Assembly: GCF_035046485.1 (NCBI RefSeq)
Contig: NC_085137.1
Span: 457,431,004-457,495,003 of the forward strand
Direction of reading: 5' to 3'
DNA: 64,000 nucleotides
DNA from: Aedes albopictus
Lineage: Eukaryota > Arthropoda > Insecta > Diptera > Culicidae
The position numbers and the translations under genes were made by a program. The number at the start of each line of letters is the position of its first letter. The stretch's first letter is position 1. This document shows positions 1 to 11,200 of the stretch, piece after piece. The notes beneath the pieces are model-generated. The model did no database searches, had not been told where the DNA came from, and saw nothing but the letters and a program-made list of their open reading frames with translations.

Positions 1-720
1 GAGAACTTCTGAAGGAATTCTAAAAAGTGTTCCTGGGGGAACCCTTGGAGGATTTTTTTAAATAATTCCTGGAGTTGTTTCTGAAATAAACACAGAATAT
101 ATTCCTGGTCGAAGCCTTGGAAGAATGCTTGAAGGAAAATCTGGAGGAATCCCGGAAGCAATCCCATGACGAATTCTTTAGGAAATCCCAGGAAAGCTTT
201 CTTAACAAATTCCTGGAAGAATTTCTGTAGGAAAAATATGCATCCATGTCTGCAATATTTTTGGACGAATTATTGTTGGAATTTTTGGATGGAGAATGTT
301 TTGTATAATGATTTAAGGAACTCCTGGAAATTTCTGGAGGAATTATCGAAAAAAGCACTGGAACAATCACTGAAGGAACTTCTAAAGATATCCCAGGAGA
401 AATTCCCGGAGGAATGCCTGGTGAAACCCATACTCTCTGGAGCAATCCATGCTAGAATCACTGAAGGAAGCTATGGAAAATTCCTGAAGGAATTCATCGA
501 TGTATCCTTGCAGAAGTATTTGTAAAAAAAAAACTGAAGGAATCGTGGGGGAATTCTTAAAGCATTTCTTGGAACAAATCCAAAAAAAAAAAACTATCTA
601 TCCAAAAAAAACTATCTAGATATGTTCCTTGAGGAATTTCTGAAAGAATCCTTGGAAAAGTTCCTGAATAACTGCTTCAAGGAATTTCTGGAGATGTTCT
701 TGAAAGAATTTGTAAAGAAA
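1..720 (+). repeat. Degenerate GGAATTCC short-period repeat
   Basis: Variants of GGAATTCCTGGAGGAAT recur at roughly 15-bp spacing with many substitutions and short indels. Open frames here give Leu/Glu/Phe- or Ser/Asn/Arg-rich peptides in several frames at once, as expected from a short-period repeat rather than a gene. The same family returns at 2.4-4.0, 7.45-7.57, 19.4-20.5, 22.7-23.3, 25.0-26.0 and 60.4-63.0 kb. Confidence 0.85.
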
Positions 721-1133
721 TCCCAGGTATTATTATCTTAGCATGACGTTTGTTTGAATTGAATACAAGTGAACATTCGTGTAGCAATAGCATATAACTG
801 CACTCTATAGCAGCATATAATTTTACAAAGTCCTTGTTTTTTCCTACCGGAAACTTGCCATGTTGTTTTTGTGTTCCATGAATAAACATCACAAAATTTA
901 ACCATTCATCCAAGCTTGTTATTTGGTTAAATTCTATGATAAAATTGAAGTAGACCTCTTGGAGAATTACTTGGCGAAATTTCCTGTGATTCTCAAGAAA
1001 AAAAGGTTGGATAATTGTGGATAAAAACCTCAATTATTAGAATAGTCTAGAGAATAATTTTTTTTTTAATATTTTTTTCTGGAACACTTGAATTATTGAC
1101 AATCTTTGAGTCGGCTTGAATTTAAAAATAAAT
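721..1133. other. Unassigned AT-rich intergenic DNA
   Basis: The repeat fades out near 720. The minus-strand open frame at 677-1033 begins inside the repeat and shows no domain I recognise. No RNA gene or element end was seen. Confidence 0.5.
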
Positions 1134-1138
1134 CTGTC

Positions 1139-1178
1139 GGCCAGGGGGGGGGCACGACCCCCCCCCCCCCTGCCCCCC
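1139..1178. repeat. G-run/C-run low-complexity hairpin
   Basis: A run of nine G is followed by CACGA, then a run of about twelve C and a second C run. The G and C runs can pair as a short hairpin. The following CTGGCTACGCCC looks like the end of a dispersed element, but I cannot name it. Confidence 0.6.
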
Positions 1179-2370
1179 TCTGGCTACGCCCTTGGTAACA
1201 TGTGTCAAAGAGGTTTTGCGCCCTTTTGAGAACGATTTCAAATGGAAATCACTCAAGGGGGCTTTTCCATTTTTCTAAATTTTGAATTAAAAATAAATAA
1301 TTATGAAAATAAATAATAATAATAATAAAAGAAGTTTAAAATCGGTCAACTGGTTCAAAAGTTATGTTTTTTTTAATTTTTTTTAGTTTCTAAAAACCTT
1401 GATTTTTAGGACCACCCTATCCGAAAATTGGTCACTCTAATGACGAAATAAAAAAAATATATGTTTAATTATTTTCGAAGAACTACGAACCCACCAAGTT
1501 TCACGACAATCGGAGTTGCACCTATATCGTTTTTCTATGGAATGGCTGTATGAACGTCAGTGTCCAGTTATTGGGTTTCTCATTAATGTTTAGACCTGTT
1601 TAGACTACTGTGTTCTGGCAGCACTGCATGAGTGCCGGTTGCCACAAGATATGCGTTCGTTCGATGAGGCATTGGTAAGTGTCGTTTGACAGGTGTCAGA
1701 GTGACAGCAGAGATGACGAGATGGCATGAGAAGGTGAGAGAGACAGATAGCTGTCAAAGGTAGAAAGTAAATAAAAACAAAAGAAATGAAAAAAAATGAA
1801 ATAGATTGAAGGTGCCATTTGCGATTGTTGATGATAGGCAAAAATAAAAGTAGAATAGATTAACAGTTCGGAAGTTTGGAAAAGGAAGTTGAAATTCGGT
1901 TGAAATACAGAAATGTGCGCGAGTGATTAGTAGACGCGAAACGAATCAGGTTTGGTCAGACGATCACAAGCACATATAATATTCTCCGAGCCACGGGAAT
2001 AAATTGAGGGATTCGGCGAGATAGAGACCCGACGGGACAATACATACTGGACAGCAGACTGAGAAAACAGATATCGGATATGCACGACGAGGACGAGACC
2101 GTCTACACAGTGGTCCAAACTGAATTTATTGAGGACAAAATTTGTGATTCCGTCGCCTAAAAAGGAAGGTAGAAGGGAAGCCGCTAGAGGAAGAAAGACA
2201 AACTAAAATTTTTGATCTGCCATAACGTAAAACGGCTGATTTTCAAAAACGGTTTGTTGATCCGATTTTCACATCGATTCGATAGTTTAAAATGTTGCAA
2301 AACCATAAATTGATCAGATTGCAGCAAGGAGTTCAAGTTCGTGGGTGATTTATTCGTCAAAAATTTAGAT
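1179..2370. other. Unassigned region, probably old transposon debris
   Basis: About 1.2 kb without a supported gene. From 1610 the sequence is purine-rich (GACAG, GAGAGAGACAGATAG) and CpG-containing, and it could be a retrotransposon LTR/leader. I could not find paired ends or a target duplication. Short minus-strand frames at 1605-1841 and 1927-2118 have no recognisable domain. Confidence 0.35.
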
Positions 2371-2374
2371 TGTA

Positions 2375-3970
2375 ATGGAACCGTCACTAGAGGAATTCAT
2401 GGATGAACCCTTGGAGGAATTCCTAAAGAAATTCCTGGAGGGATTCTTCAAGGAATACCTGAAGGAAACCATGGAGGAATCTCTGGAGGAATTCCAGGAC
2501 AATTTCGTGGACGACTCCCTGGAGAAATTCCTGAATAAATATCTGGAGCATATTCTGGAAGAAATCTTGAAGGAATCTTTGGATGAACTCCTGGGGGATT
2601 CTCTAGAGGAAATTTGGGCGAAATCCCTGGAGAAGAAAATATTTAGGAATTCCTGGAGGAATCCGTAGCGAAATTTCTGGAGAAATTCTTGTAAGAATTC
2701 CTGAAGAACTTTTTGGAAAAATCGCTGGAGGAATCCTTGTAGCGATTTCTGGAGGAACCTTAGGTGGAATGCCTGAAGGATCTTCTGGACAAATTCCGGG
2801 AGGAATCCCAGGTGGAACTCCAGGAGAAATCTCTAGAGGAATTCTTGAAGAAATCCCTGAATGAACACATGGAGGAATCTCCAGAGGAATTGCTGGATAA
2901 ATTGCTGAACAAATTCCTAGAGGAATTCATCAAGAATTATTCCTGGAAGAATTTGTGGAGGAATCTCTGAAAGAATCCTAAGAGGAATCCCTGGTAAAAT
3001 TTCTGAAAAAATCCCAGAGCAATTCCTAGAGGAATTCCCGAACGAAACCCTGTAAGAATTTTTAGAGGAATCCATTCCTGGAGTGTTCCTGGAGGAATTT
3101 GTGGAGGAATCCCTTCCGGACTTCTTGGAGGAATCCTTTGAGGAATTCTTGGAAGAATCCCAGGAAGAATTCCTGAAGAAATCCAAGAGTCAATTTATGA
3201 GGGAATTCTATAAGGAGTTTCTGAAGATATCCTTGGAGGAAGTACTGAAGAAATCGCTGAAATTCCAGAGGAAATCCTTAAAAGAGTATGCAGAGGAACT
3301 CTTGGAGCAATCCCTGTAGCATTTCCTAAAGGAAACCCTGGAGAAGTTCCCGAAGAAACCCCAGGAGAAAGCTTCAAAGCAATCCCAAGAGGAATTTCTA
3401 AGGGAATCTTTAAACAGTTCCTGGATGAAGTCTTAGATTAATTCCTGGAGGAGTTTCTGGAAGAATTCCAGGACGAATTTCTGAAATAATCCCAAGAAAA
3501 GTTCTCAGAGACATTTTCGAAGTAATCCTTGAAGTTGTTCCCGAAAGAATCACAGAAGAAACCGCACAGAAGAAGATTCCTTCTTCCAAGAAGGAATCTT
3601 GGAGAAATTTGTGAAAGAACCCCATGATGAATCCCAGAAGTAATCCCATTTGGAATTCCCATGAGGGAATCTCACGAGAGCTTTCTTAGCGACTTCCTGG
3701 AAGAATTTCTGTAGGAGTCACTGGATAAAAATTTGAAGAAATCCATGTCTGCAGTAATTTATGCACGAGTCATTGAAGGAATACTTAGACGGACTCCTAA
3801 TGGATTTTTTGTACAATTTTGTAATGAAATTCCAGGATTAATTCTTGAAGAATCTCTAGTAAAACTCTCTGAAAAAATTACTGGAAGACGTTCCTGCAGA
3901 AATACTTCCATTAATTCCAAATGGAATTATTGGGGAAATCTTCAGCGGAATTCTGGAAGGAATATAGAGT
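2375..3970 (+). repeat. Degenerate 15-bp GGAATTCC repeat block
   Basis: About 1.6 kb of diverged 15-bp units with consensus near GGAATTCCTGGAGGA. A plus-strand frame at 2375-2668 stays open and would encode a Leu/Glu/Phe pseudo-heptad peptide. Other frames are open over the same bases, there is no promoter or splice context, and the composition follows directly from the repeat. I treat it as non-coding. Confidence 0.85.
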
Positions 3971-4188
3971 AGCGCACCACTTGGGCAGCGGCCGGTATTT
4001 TAGGCACTCTTTGCTATAACTCAGTCAATTCCAAACCAATTGACTTGGAATTTTGTACACGGCTAGATACTATACGTATGTATCTCATTGCGTTCCAAAA
4101 ATTGTGTCAATTGTTTTAGAATTGGCTGAGTTATTGTAGAAAAGTGCCCAAAATAGGACCCCTGGCGAGATGGTTCCACTTCCCTATG
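3971..4188. mobile_element. Small palindromic MITE-like element
   Basis: The left end (CACTTGGGCAGCGGCCGGTATTTT followed by AACTCAGTCAATTCC) is matched in inverted orientation by the right end (TTGGCTGAGTTATTG ... GTGCCCAAAATAGGACC). This gives about 215 bp of imperfect palindrome. A related end is present in reverse orientation at about 27.11-27.17 kb. The exact ends and target duplication are unclear. Confidence 0.6.
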
Positions 4189-4544
4189 TAGAAACCCTTG
4201 AAGAAATTTCTGAAGGAATATCAGCAGAAATACATTAACCCTTCCGTTACCAACCCCCCATAACGAGAGTGCGAAAAAACACTCTTTTCGTTATAACTTT
4301 TTTGTTTTTCAATATTTTTCGACCAAATTTTGACACAATAAGCGGATATCTTTCTATTTTAAGGATTTGTTAGGGATTTTTGGAATGGCCACCTGGTTCC
4401 GGAGTTATTCCGGAATCAAAATAGGTCATTCGATTTGGCCATTTAGGAAAAAGTAAATTTTCGATATGAGAGCCGTTCAGTTTTCAGACCTAAGTGCACT
4501 AGAATGATAGAAAAATTTGTCTAGAAGTCTATCCTGGTCACTAC

Positions 4545-5075
4545 GTGCCTTGGAACCCGTTTTACGGATGTTCCGGGGAACCGGTTCCGGGGTCAATTTT
4601 TGAATATGATTCAATACCATCATGCGACACCTCAAACTTCGTGATTTTTCAAGATGCATCATTCTGTGCTGTTTTGGGGTTGTCTGAAATACTGTTGACC
4701 ATTTTGGAACCGGTATTCGGATTTCCCGGGAATCGGTTCCGGTGGTTCCAGGGTCCAATTTTCGAAAATAAGCAAACACCTTCATGCGACATATCAAACT
4801 TCATGATTTTGAAAATTATGGCACTTTATCATAAAATGGTTGGCCACTTACATTTGGCCATTATGGAATCGGTATACAGATTTTCCGGATTCCAGTTCCG
4901 GGGCCAAGTTTTGAAAATGGTTCAATACCGTCATGCGGCATCTCAAACATCGTGGTTTTCAAAATACATCATTCTGGGCTAATATTGCGTTATCTGAAAT
5001 ACTGTTGGCCATTTTAGAACCGGTATGCAGATTTCCCGGAAATCGGTTCCGGTGATTCCAGGGTCAATTTTTCGA
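4545..5075 (+). repeat. ~152-bp tandem units in left foldback arm
   Basis: Three diverged units carry CATGCGACACCTCAAAC, CATGCGACATATCAAAC and CATGCGGCATCTCAAAC near 4621, 4782 and 4933, spaced about 151-161 bp apart. Each is followed by a GAACCGGTA box and a GGAAYCGGTTCCGG box. The same two boxes in the same order occur in the array at 55.8-56.7 kb. Confidence 0.8.
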
Positions 5076-5084
5076 AGATGAACA

Positions 5085-5540
5085 CCAGGAATTCCTACGG
5101 AAGTTCTTCCAGGAATTCCTACGGAAGTTCTTCCAGGAATTCCTCCGGAAATTCCTCCAGGAATTCCTCCGGAAATCTCTCCGGAAATTCATCCAGAAAT
5201 TCTTCCGGAAATTCATCCAGGAATTCCTCCGGAAATTCCTCCAGGAGTTCCTCCAGGAGTTCCTCCGGAAATTACTCCAGGAGTTCCTCCAGGAATTCCC
5301 CCAGGAATTCCTCCGGAAATTCCTCTAGGAGTTCATCTGGAAATTCCTCCGGAAATTCCTCCATCAATTCCTCCGGAAATTCCTCCAGGAACTCCTCCGG
5401 ATATTCCTCCAGGAATTCCTCCGGAAATTCCTCCAGGAATTCCTCCGGAAATTCCTCCAGGAACTCCTCCGGGAATTCCTCCGGAAATTCCTCCAGGAGT
5501 TCCTTCGAAAATTCCTCCGAGAATTCCTCCTGGAATTTTC
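5085..5540 (-). repeat. 24-bp satellite, left arm (about 19 units)
   Basis: Alternating GGAATTCCTCC and GGAAATTCCTCC 12-mers give a 24-bp higher-order unit. It is the reverse complement of the array at 5690-6680. Units here are more diverged than in the right array. The 24-bp period is a multiple of 3 and free of stops in several frames, which explains the long Ser/Arg/Asn/Gly-rich frames; these are not genes. Confidence 0.9.
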
Positions 5541-5689
5541 CCTGTAAATTCTTGCGGGAGTTTCTCCTGGAATTGCCTCAAGAGCTTCTCAAGAAGTCCT
5601 TCAAGGAATACTTGTAGGAGTCCCTCCGGGTGTTCCCCCAAGAATTCTTCCAGGGAGTTCCACCAATAGTTTCCGGAAGGAACGCCTGG

Positions 5690-6680
5690 ATGATCTTTCA
5701 GAGGAATTTCTGGAGGAATTTCCGGAGGAATTCCTGGAGGAATTTCCCGAGGAATTCATGGAGGAATTTCCAGAGAAATTCATGGAGGAATTTCTGGAGG
5801 AATTCCTGGAGGAATTTCCGGAGGAATTCCTGGAGGAATTTCCGGAGGAATTCCTGGAGGAATTTCCGGAGGAACTCCTGAAGGAATTTCCGGAGGAATT
5901 CCTGGAGGAATTTCCGGAGGAATTCCTGGAGGAATTTCCGGAGGAATTCCTGGAGGAATTTCTGGAGGAATTCCTGGAGGAATTTCCGGAGGAATTCCTG
6001 GAGGAATTTCCGGAGGAATTCCTGGAGGAATTTCCGGAGGAATTCCTGGAGGAATTTCCGGAGGAATTCCTGGAGGAATTTCCGGAGGAATTCCTGGAGG
6101 AATTTCCGGAGGAATTCCTGGAGGAATTTCCGGAGGAATTCCTGGAGGAATTTCCGGAGGAATTCCTGGAGGAATTTCCGGAGGAATTCCTGGAGGAATT
6201 TCCGGAGGAATTCCTGGAGGAATTTCCGGAGGAATTCCTGGAGGAATTTCCGGAGGAATTCCTGGAGGAATTTCCGGAGGAATTCCTGGAGGAATTTCCG
6301 GAGGAATTCCTGGAGGAATTTCCGGAGGAATTCCTGGAGGAATTTCCGGAGGAATTCCTGGAGGAATTTCCGGAGGAATTCCTGGAGGAATTTCCGGAGG
6401 AATTCCTGGAGGAATTTCCGGAGGAATTCCTGGAGGAATTTCCGGAGGAATTCCTGGAGGAATTTCCGGAGGAATTCCTGGAGGAATTTCCGGAGGAATT
6501 CCTGGAGGAATTTCCGGAGGAATTCCTGGAGGAATTTCCGGAGGAATTCCTGGAGGAATTTCCGGAGGAATTCCTGGAGGAATTTCCGGAGGAATTCCTG
6601 GAGGAATGTTCGGAGGAATTCCTGGAGGAATTTCCGGAGGAATTTCTGGAGGAATTTCCGGAGGAATTCCTGGAGGACGC
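5690..6680 (+). repeat. 24-bp satellite, right arm (about 41 units)
   Basis: Near-perfect tandem repetition of a 24-bp unit made of two 12-mers (GGAGGAATTTCC and GGAGGAATTCCT). The period divides by 3 and contains no stop codon in several frames, so open frames of over 300 codons appear on both strands (EFPEEFLE-, SSRNSSGN- and [12 protein letters not shown] peptides). Simultaneous openness on both strands with no initiation context argues against coding. Confidence 0.95.
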
Positions 6681-6689
6681 AATATTAGC

Positions 6690-7130
6690 CCAGAATGATA
6701 TATTTTGAAAATCACGATGTTTGAGATGCCGCATGACGGTATTGAATTATTTTCGAAACTTGGCCCCGGAACTGGAACCCGGAAAATCTGTATACCGATT
6801 CCATAATGGCCAAATGTATCCTAAGTGGCCAACCATTATGATAAAGTGCCATAATTTTCAAAATCATGAAGTTTGATATGTCGCATGAAGGTGTTTGCTT
6901 ATTTTCGAAAATTGGACCCTGGAACCACCGGAACCGATTCCCGGGAAATCCGAATACCGGTTCCAAAATGGCCAACAGTATTTCAGACAACCCCAAAACA
7001 GCACAGAATGATGCATCTTGAAAAATCACGAAGTTTGAGGTGTCGCATGATGGTATTGAATCATATTCAAAAATTGACCCCGGAACCGGTTCCCCGGAAC
7101 ATCCGTAAAACGGGTTCCAAGGCACGTAGT
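6690..7130 (-). repeat. ~152-bp units in right foldback arm
   Basis: Inverted counterpart of 4545-4990: the reverse complements of the CATGCGACA-TCAAAC boxes and the GGTTCC/GGAACC boxes recur in reverse order. It joins the 24-bp satellite at a point equivalent to about 4990 in the left arm. The left arm therefore has roughly 90 bp that the right arm lacks. Confidence 0.8.
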
Positions 7131-7448
7131 GACCAGGATAGACTTCTAGACAAATTTTTCTATCATTCTAGTGCACTTAGGTCTGAAAACTGAACGGCTC
7201 TCATATCGAAAATTTACTTTTTCCAAAATGGCCAAATCGAATGACCCATTTTGATTCCGGAATAACTCCGGAACCAGGTGGCCATTCCAACAATCCCTAG
7301 CAAATCCTTAAAAAAGAAGGATATCCGCTTATTGTGTCAAAATTTGGTCGAAAAATATTGAAAAACAAAAAAGTTATAACGGAAAGAGTATTTTTTCGCA
7401 CTCTCGTTAGGGGGGGGGGGGGGGGGGGGTTGGTAACGGAAGGGTTAA

Positions 7449-7575
7449 AGGATCTCTGGAGAAATTCCTGAACCTCGAAAACAGCACTTGAACAATCACT
7501 GGAGGAACCTTCAAAGACAAATCCCCGAATAAATGTCTGGTGGTATCCCTAGATGAATTATTGAAGGAATCTCCT
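7449..7575 (+). repeat. Short GGAATTCC repeat remnant
   Basis: Degenerate GGAGAAATTCCTGAA/GGAGGAACC units directly flank the TTAA element, as they do on its left side at 4197-4230. This suggests that the foldback element inserted into a degenerate GGAATTCC repeat block. Confidence 0.65.
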
Positions 7576-8039
7576 GGTTCATACTCATATAGTTTACGAT
7601 CTAGAAACAAATCTAATACAGTGATTCCTCAAAACTTCAATGCCTATTTGCATATTCACATATCGGACGCCCATGCCGCTTAAAAGTCATCTCAAGTCAG
7701 CTCTCCCCCCTGAGCTCCCTCCAGAAAAAATAAACCTAGCTACGCTAATGATTTTACGAAAATTGATGTAACGTTCATACAATGCATTCTGAAGAAAGAT
7801 GAAAATTTAATATTTTTGAATCGAAACCCAGCACGGAGGAAGTTAGGCGTTCGACACTGTTAGGCATTTGTTAGTTATGTTGCTCATCGAAAAATTTTCG
7901 AGAGCATAAATCATAATCCCGAATTTATGCTGAATGTTCGATTTTTTCGCGCGTCATTGACAGTTGAGCAAATGGCAGTGGAAAAAAACTTTGTTAGTTG
8001 CGGCAGCTTAAAAATCGCGTTCGTCGGTCGAGAAAATGA

Positions 8040-8226
8040 GAAAAATTTGCGCGTCTTAATTAGTTTAAACTCGTAGGAACCATTTCGGTCGTCCCGTCGT
8101 CCAACCCGTCAGTTCCTCGTCGCTGCTGCTGGCCAATAAGTTCGGTTCGTTCTCTTCGCACTGTCGCCGGAACCAGTCATCACCAAAACAGTGTCCGATT
8201 CCGTTGAGTTTGGCCTCATCTTGTCG
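8040..8226 (+). other. Candidate non-coding first exon with splice donor
   Basis: A short GC-richer stretch has many CpG and TCG triplets and a TCAGTT insect-initiator-like match at 8109-8114. It ends in GTCG followed by GTGAGT at 8227, a good splice donor. No long open frame is present. It could be the 5' exon of a host gene or of the surrounding candidate element. The AT satellite would then lie in the first intron. Confidence 0.35.
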
Positions 8227-8296
8227 GTGAGTCACTTTAATTTTAATTCAATTTCAATTCAATTTTCAAAGTTTTCAATTTCAAAGTTTTAATTTA

Positions 8297-11200
8297 ATGT
8301 AGATTTAATTTTAATTTAATCTTAATTTAATTTTAATTTAATTTTAATTTAATTTTAATTTAATTTTAATTTAATTTTAATTTAATTTTAATTTAATTTT
8401 AATTTAATTTTAATTTAATTTTAATTTAATTTTAATTTAATTTTAATTTAATTTTAATTTAATTTTAATTTAATTTTAATTTAATTTTAATTTAATTTTA
8501 ATTTAATTTTAATTTAATTTTAATTTAATTTTAATTTAATTTTAATTTAATTTTAATTTAATTTTAATTTAATTTTAATTTAATTTTAATTTAATTTTAA
8601 TTTAATTTTAATTTAATTTTAATTTAATTTTAATTTAATTTTAATTTAATTTTAATTTAATTTTAATTTAATTTTAATTTAATTTTAATTTAATTTTAAT
8701 TTAATTTTAATTTAATTTTAATTTAATTTTAATTTAATTTTAATTTAATTTTAATTTAATTTTAATTTAATTTTAATTTAATTTTAATTTAATTTTAATT
8801 TAATTTTAATTTAATTTTAATTTAATTTTAATTTAATTTTAATTTAATTTTAATTTAATTTTAATTTAATTTTAATTTAATTTTAATTTAATTTTAATTT
8901 AATTTTAATTTAATTTTAATTTAATTTTAATTTAATTTTAATTTAATTTTAATTTAATTTTAATTTAATTTTAATTTAATTTTAATTTAATTTTAATTTA
9001 ATTTTAATTTAATTTTAATTTAATTTTAATTTAATTTTAATTTAATTTTAATTTAATTTTAATTTAATTTTAATTTAATTTTAATTTAATTTTAATTTAA
9101 TTTTAATTTAATTTTAATTTAATTTTAATTTAATTTTAATTTAATTTTAATTTAATTTTAATTTAATTTTAATTTAATTTTAATTTAATTTTAATTTAAT
9201 TTTAATTTAATTTTAATTTAATTTTAATTTAATTTTAATTTAATTTTAATTTAATTTTAATTTAATTTTAATTTAATTTTAATTTAATTTTAATTTAATT
9301 TTAATTTAATTTTAATTTAATTTTAATTTAATTTTAATTTAATTTTAATTTAATTTTAATTTAATTTTAATTTAATTTTAATTTAATTTTAATTTAATTT
9401 TAATTTAATTTTAATTTAATTTTAATTTAATTTTAATTTAATTTTAATTTAATTTTAATTTAATTTTAATTTAATTTTAATTTAATTTTAATTTAATTTT
9501 AATTTAATTTTAATTTAATTTTAATTTAATTTTAATTTAATTTTAATTTAATTTTAATTTAATTTTAATTTAATTTTAATTTAATTTTAATTTAATTTTA
9601 ATTTAATTTTAATTTAATTTTAATTTAATTTTAATTTAATTTTAATTTAATTTTAATTTAATTTTAATTTAATTTTAATTTAATTTTAATTTAATTTTAA
9701 TTTAATTTTAATTTAATTTTAATTTAATTTTAATTTAATTTTAATTTAATTTTAATTTAATTTTAATTTAATTTTAATTTAATTTTAATTTAATTTTAAT
9801 TTAATTTTAATTTAATTTTAATTTAATTTTAATTTAATTTTAATTTAATTTTAATTTAATTTTAATTTAATTTTAATTTAATTTTAATTTAATTTTAATT
9901 TAATTTTAATTTAATTTTAATTTAATTTTAATTTAATTTTAATTTAATTTTAATTTAATTTTAATTTAATTTTAATTTAATTTTAATTTAATTTTAATTT
10001 AATTTTAATTTAATTTTAATTTAATTTTAATTTAATTTTAATTTAATTTTAATTTAATTTTAATTTAATTTTAATTTAATTTTAATTTAATTTTAATTTA
10101 ATTTTAATTTAATTTTAATTTAATTTTAATTTAATTTTAATTTAATTTTAATTTAATTTTAATTTAATTTTAATTTAATTTTAATTTAATTTTAATTTAA
10201 TTTTAATTTAATTTTAATTTAATTTTAATTTAATTTTAATTTAATTTTAATTTAATTTTAATTTAATTTTAATTTAATTTTAATTTAATTTTAATTTAAT
10301 TTTAATTTAATTTTAATTTAATTTTAATTTAATTTTAATTTAATTTTAATTTAATTTTAATTTAATTTTAATTTAATTTTAATTTAATTTTAATTTAATT
10401 TTAATTTAATTTTAATTTAATTTTAATTTAATTTTAATTTAATTTTAATTTAATTTTAATTTAATTTTAATTTAATTTTAATTTAATTTTAATTTAATTT
10501 TAATTTAATTTTAATTTAATTTTAATTTAATTTTAATTTAATTTTAATTTAATTTTAATTTAATTTTAATTTAATTTTAATTTAATTTTAATTTAATTTT
10601 AATTTAATTTTAATTTAATTTTAATTTAATTTTAATTTAATTTTAATTTAATTTTAATTTAATTTTAATTTAATTTTAATTTAATTTTAATTTAATTTTA
10701 ATTTAATTTTAATTTAATTTTAATTTAATTTTAATTTAATTTTAATTTAATTTTAATTTAATTTTAATTTAATTTTAATTTAATTTTAATTTAATTTTAA
10801 TTTAATTTTAATTTAATTTTAATTTAATTTTAATTTAATTTTAATTTAATTTTAATTTAATTTTAATTTAATTTTAATTTAATTTTAATTTAATTTTAAT
10901 TTAATTTTAATTTAATTTTAATTTAATTTTAATTTAATTTTAATTTAATTTTAATTTAATTTTAATTTAATTTTAATTTAATTTTAATTTAATTTTAATT
11001 TAATTTTAATTTAATTTTAATTTAATTTTAATTTAATTTTAATTTAATTTTAATTTAATTTTAATTTAATTTTAATTTAATTTTAATTTAATTTTAATTT
11101 AATTTTAATTTAATTTTAATTTAATTTTAATTTAATTTTAATTTAATTTTAATTTAATTTTAATTTAATTTTAATTTAATTTTAATTTAATTTTAATTTA

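Larger units (their letters stand above)
4235..7448. mobile_element. TTAA-flanked giant palindromic (foldback) element
   Basis: The element starts TTAA-CCCTTCCGTTACCAACCCC and ends with the exact reverse complement followed by TTAA. The long arms (about 4235-4990 and 6680-7448) are near-perfect inverted copies. Next to each arm lies a 24-bp satellite in opposite orientation (5085-5540 and 5690-6680), so the whole 3.2 kb can fold back around a loop near 5540-5690. TTAA plus a CCC-starting terminus is typical of piggyBac-type elements and their MITEs; no transposase is encoded. The arms differ at one homopolymer, C6 on the left and G20 on the right (7410-7429). The right satellite has about 41 units against about 19 on the left. 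Confidence 0.85.

Noticed and set aside
1605..2160. LTR and leader of a retrotransposon
   Set aside because: TG-start and primer-site-like words were noticed, but there is no matching second LTR, TG...CA pair or target duplication.
2375..2668. Leu/Glu/Phe-rich 97-codon frame resembling a coiled coil
   Set aside because: Produced by the 15-bp GGAATTCC repeat (5-residue period), with competing open frames and no gene signals.
5601..6734. Long Ser/Arg/Asn/Gly-, Glu/Phe/Pro- and Pro/Ile/Gly-repeat open frames
   Set aside because: They are different readings of one 24-bp satellite, open on both strands at once, with no promoter or splice context.
4235..7448. CRISPR array
   Set aside because: The tandem units have no unique spacers and lie in a eukaryotic palindromic element.
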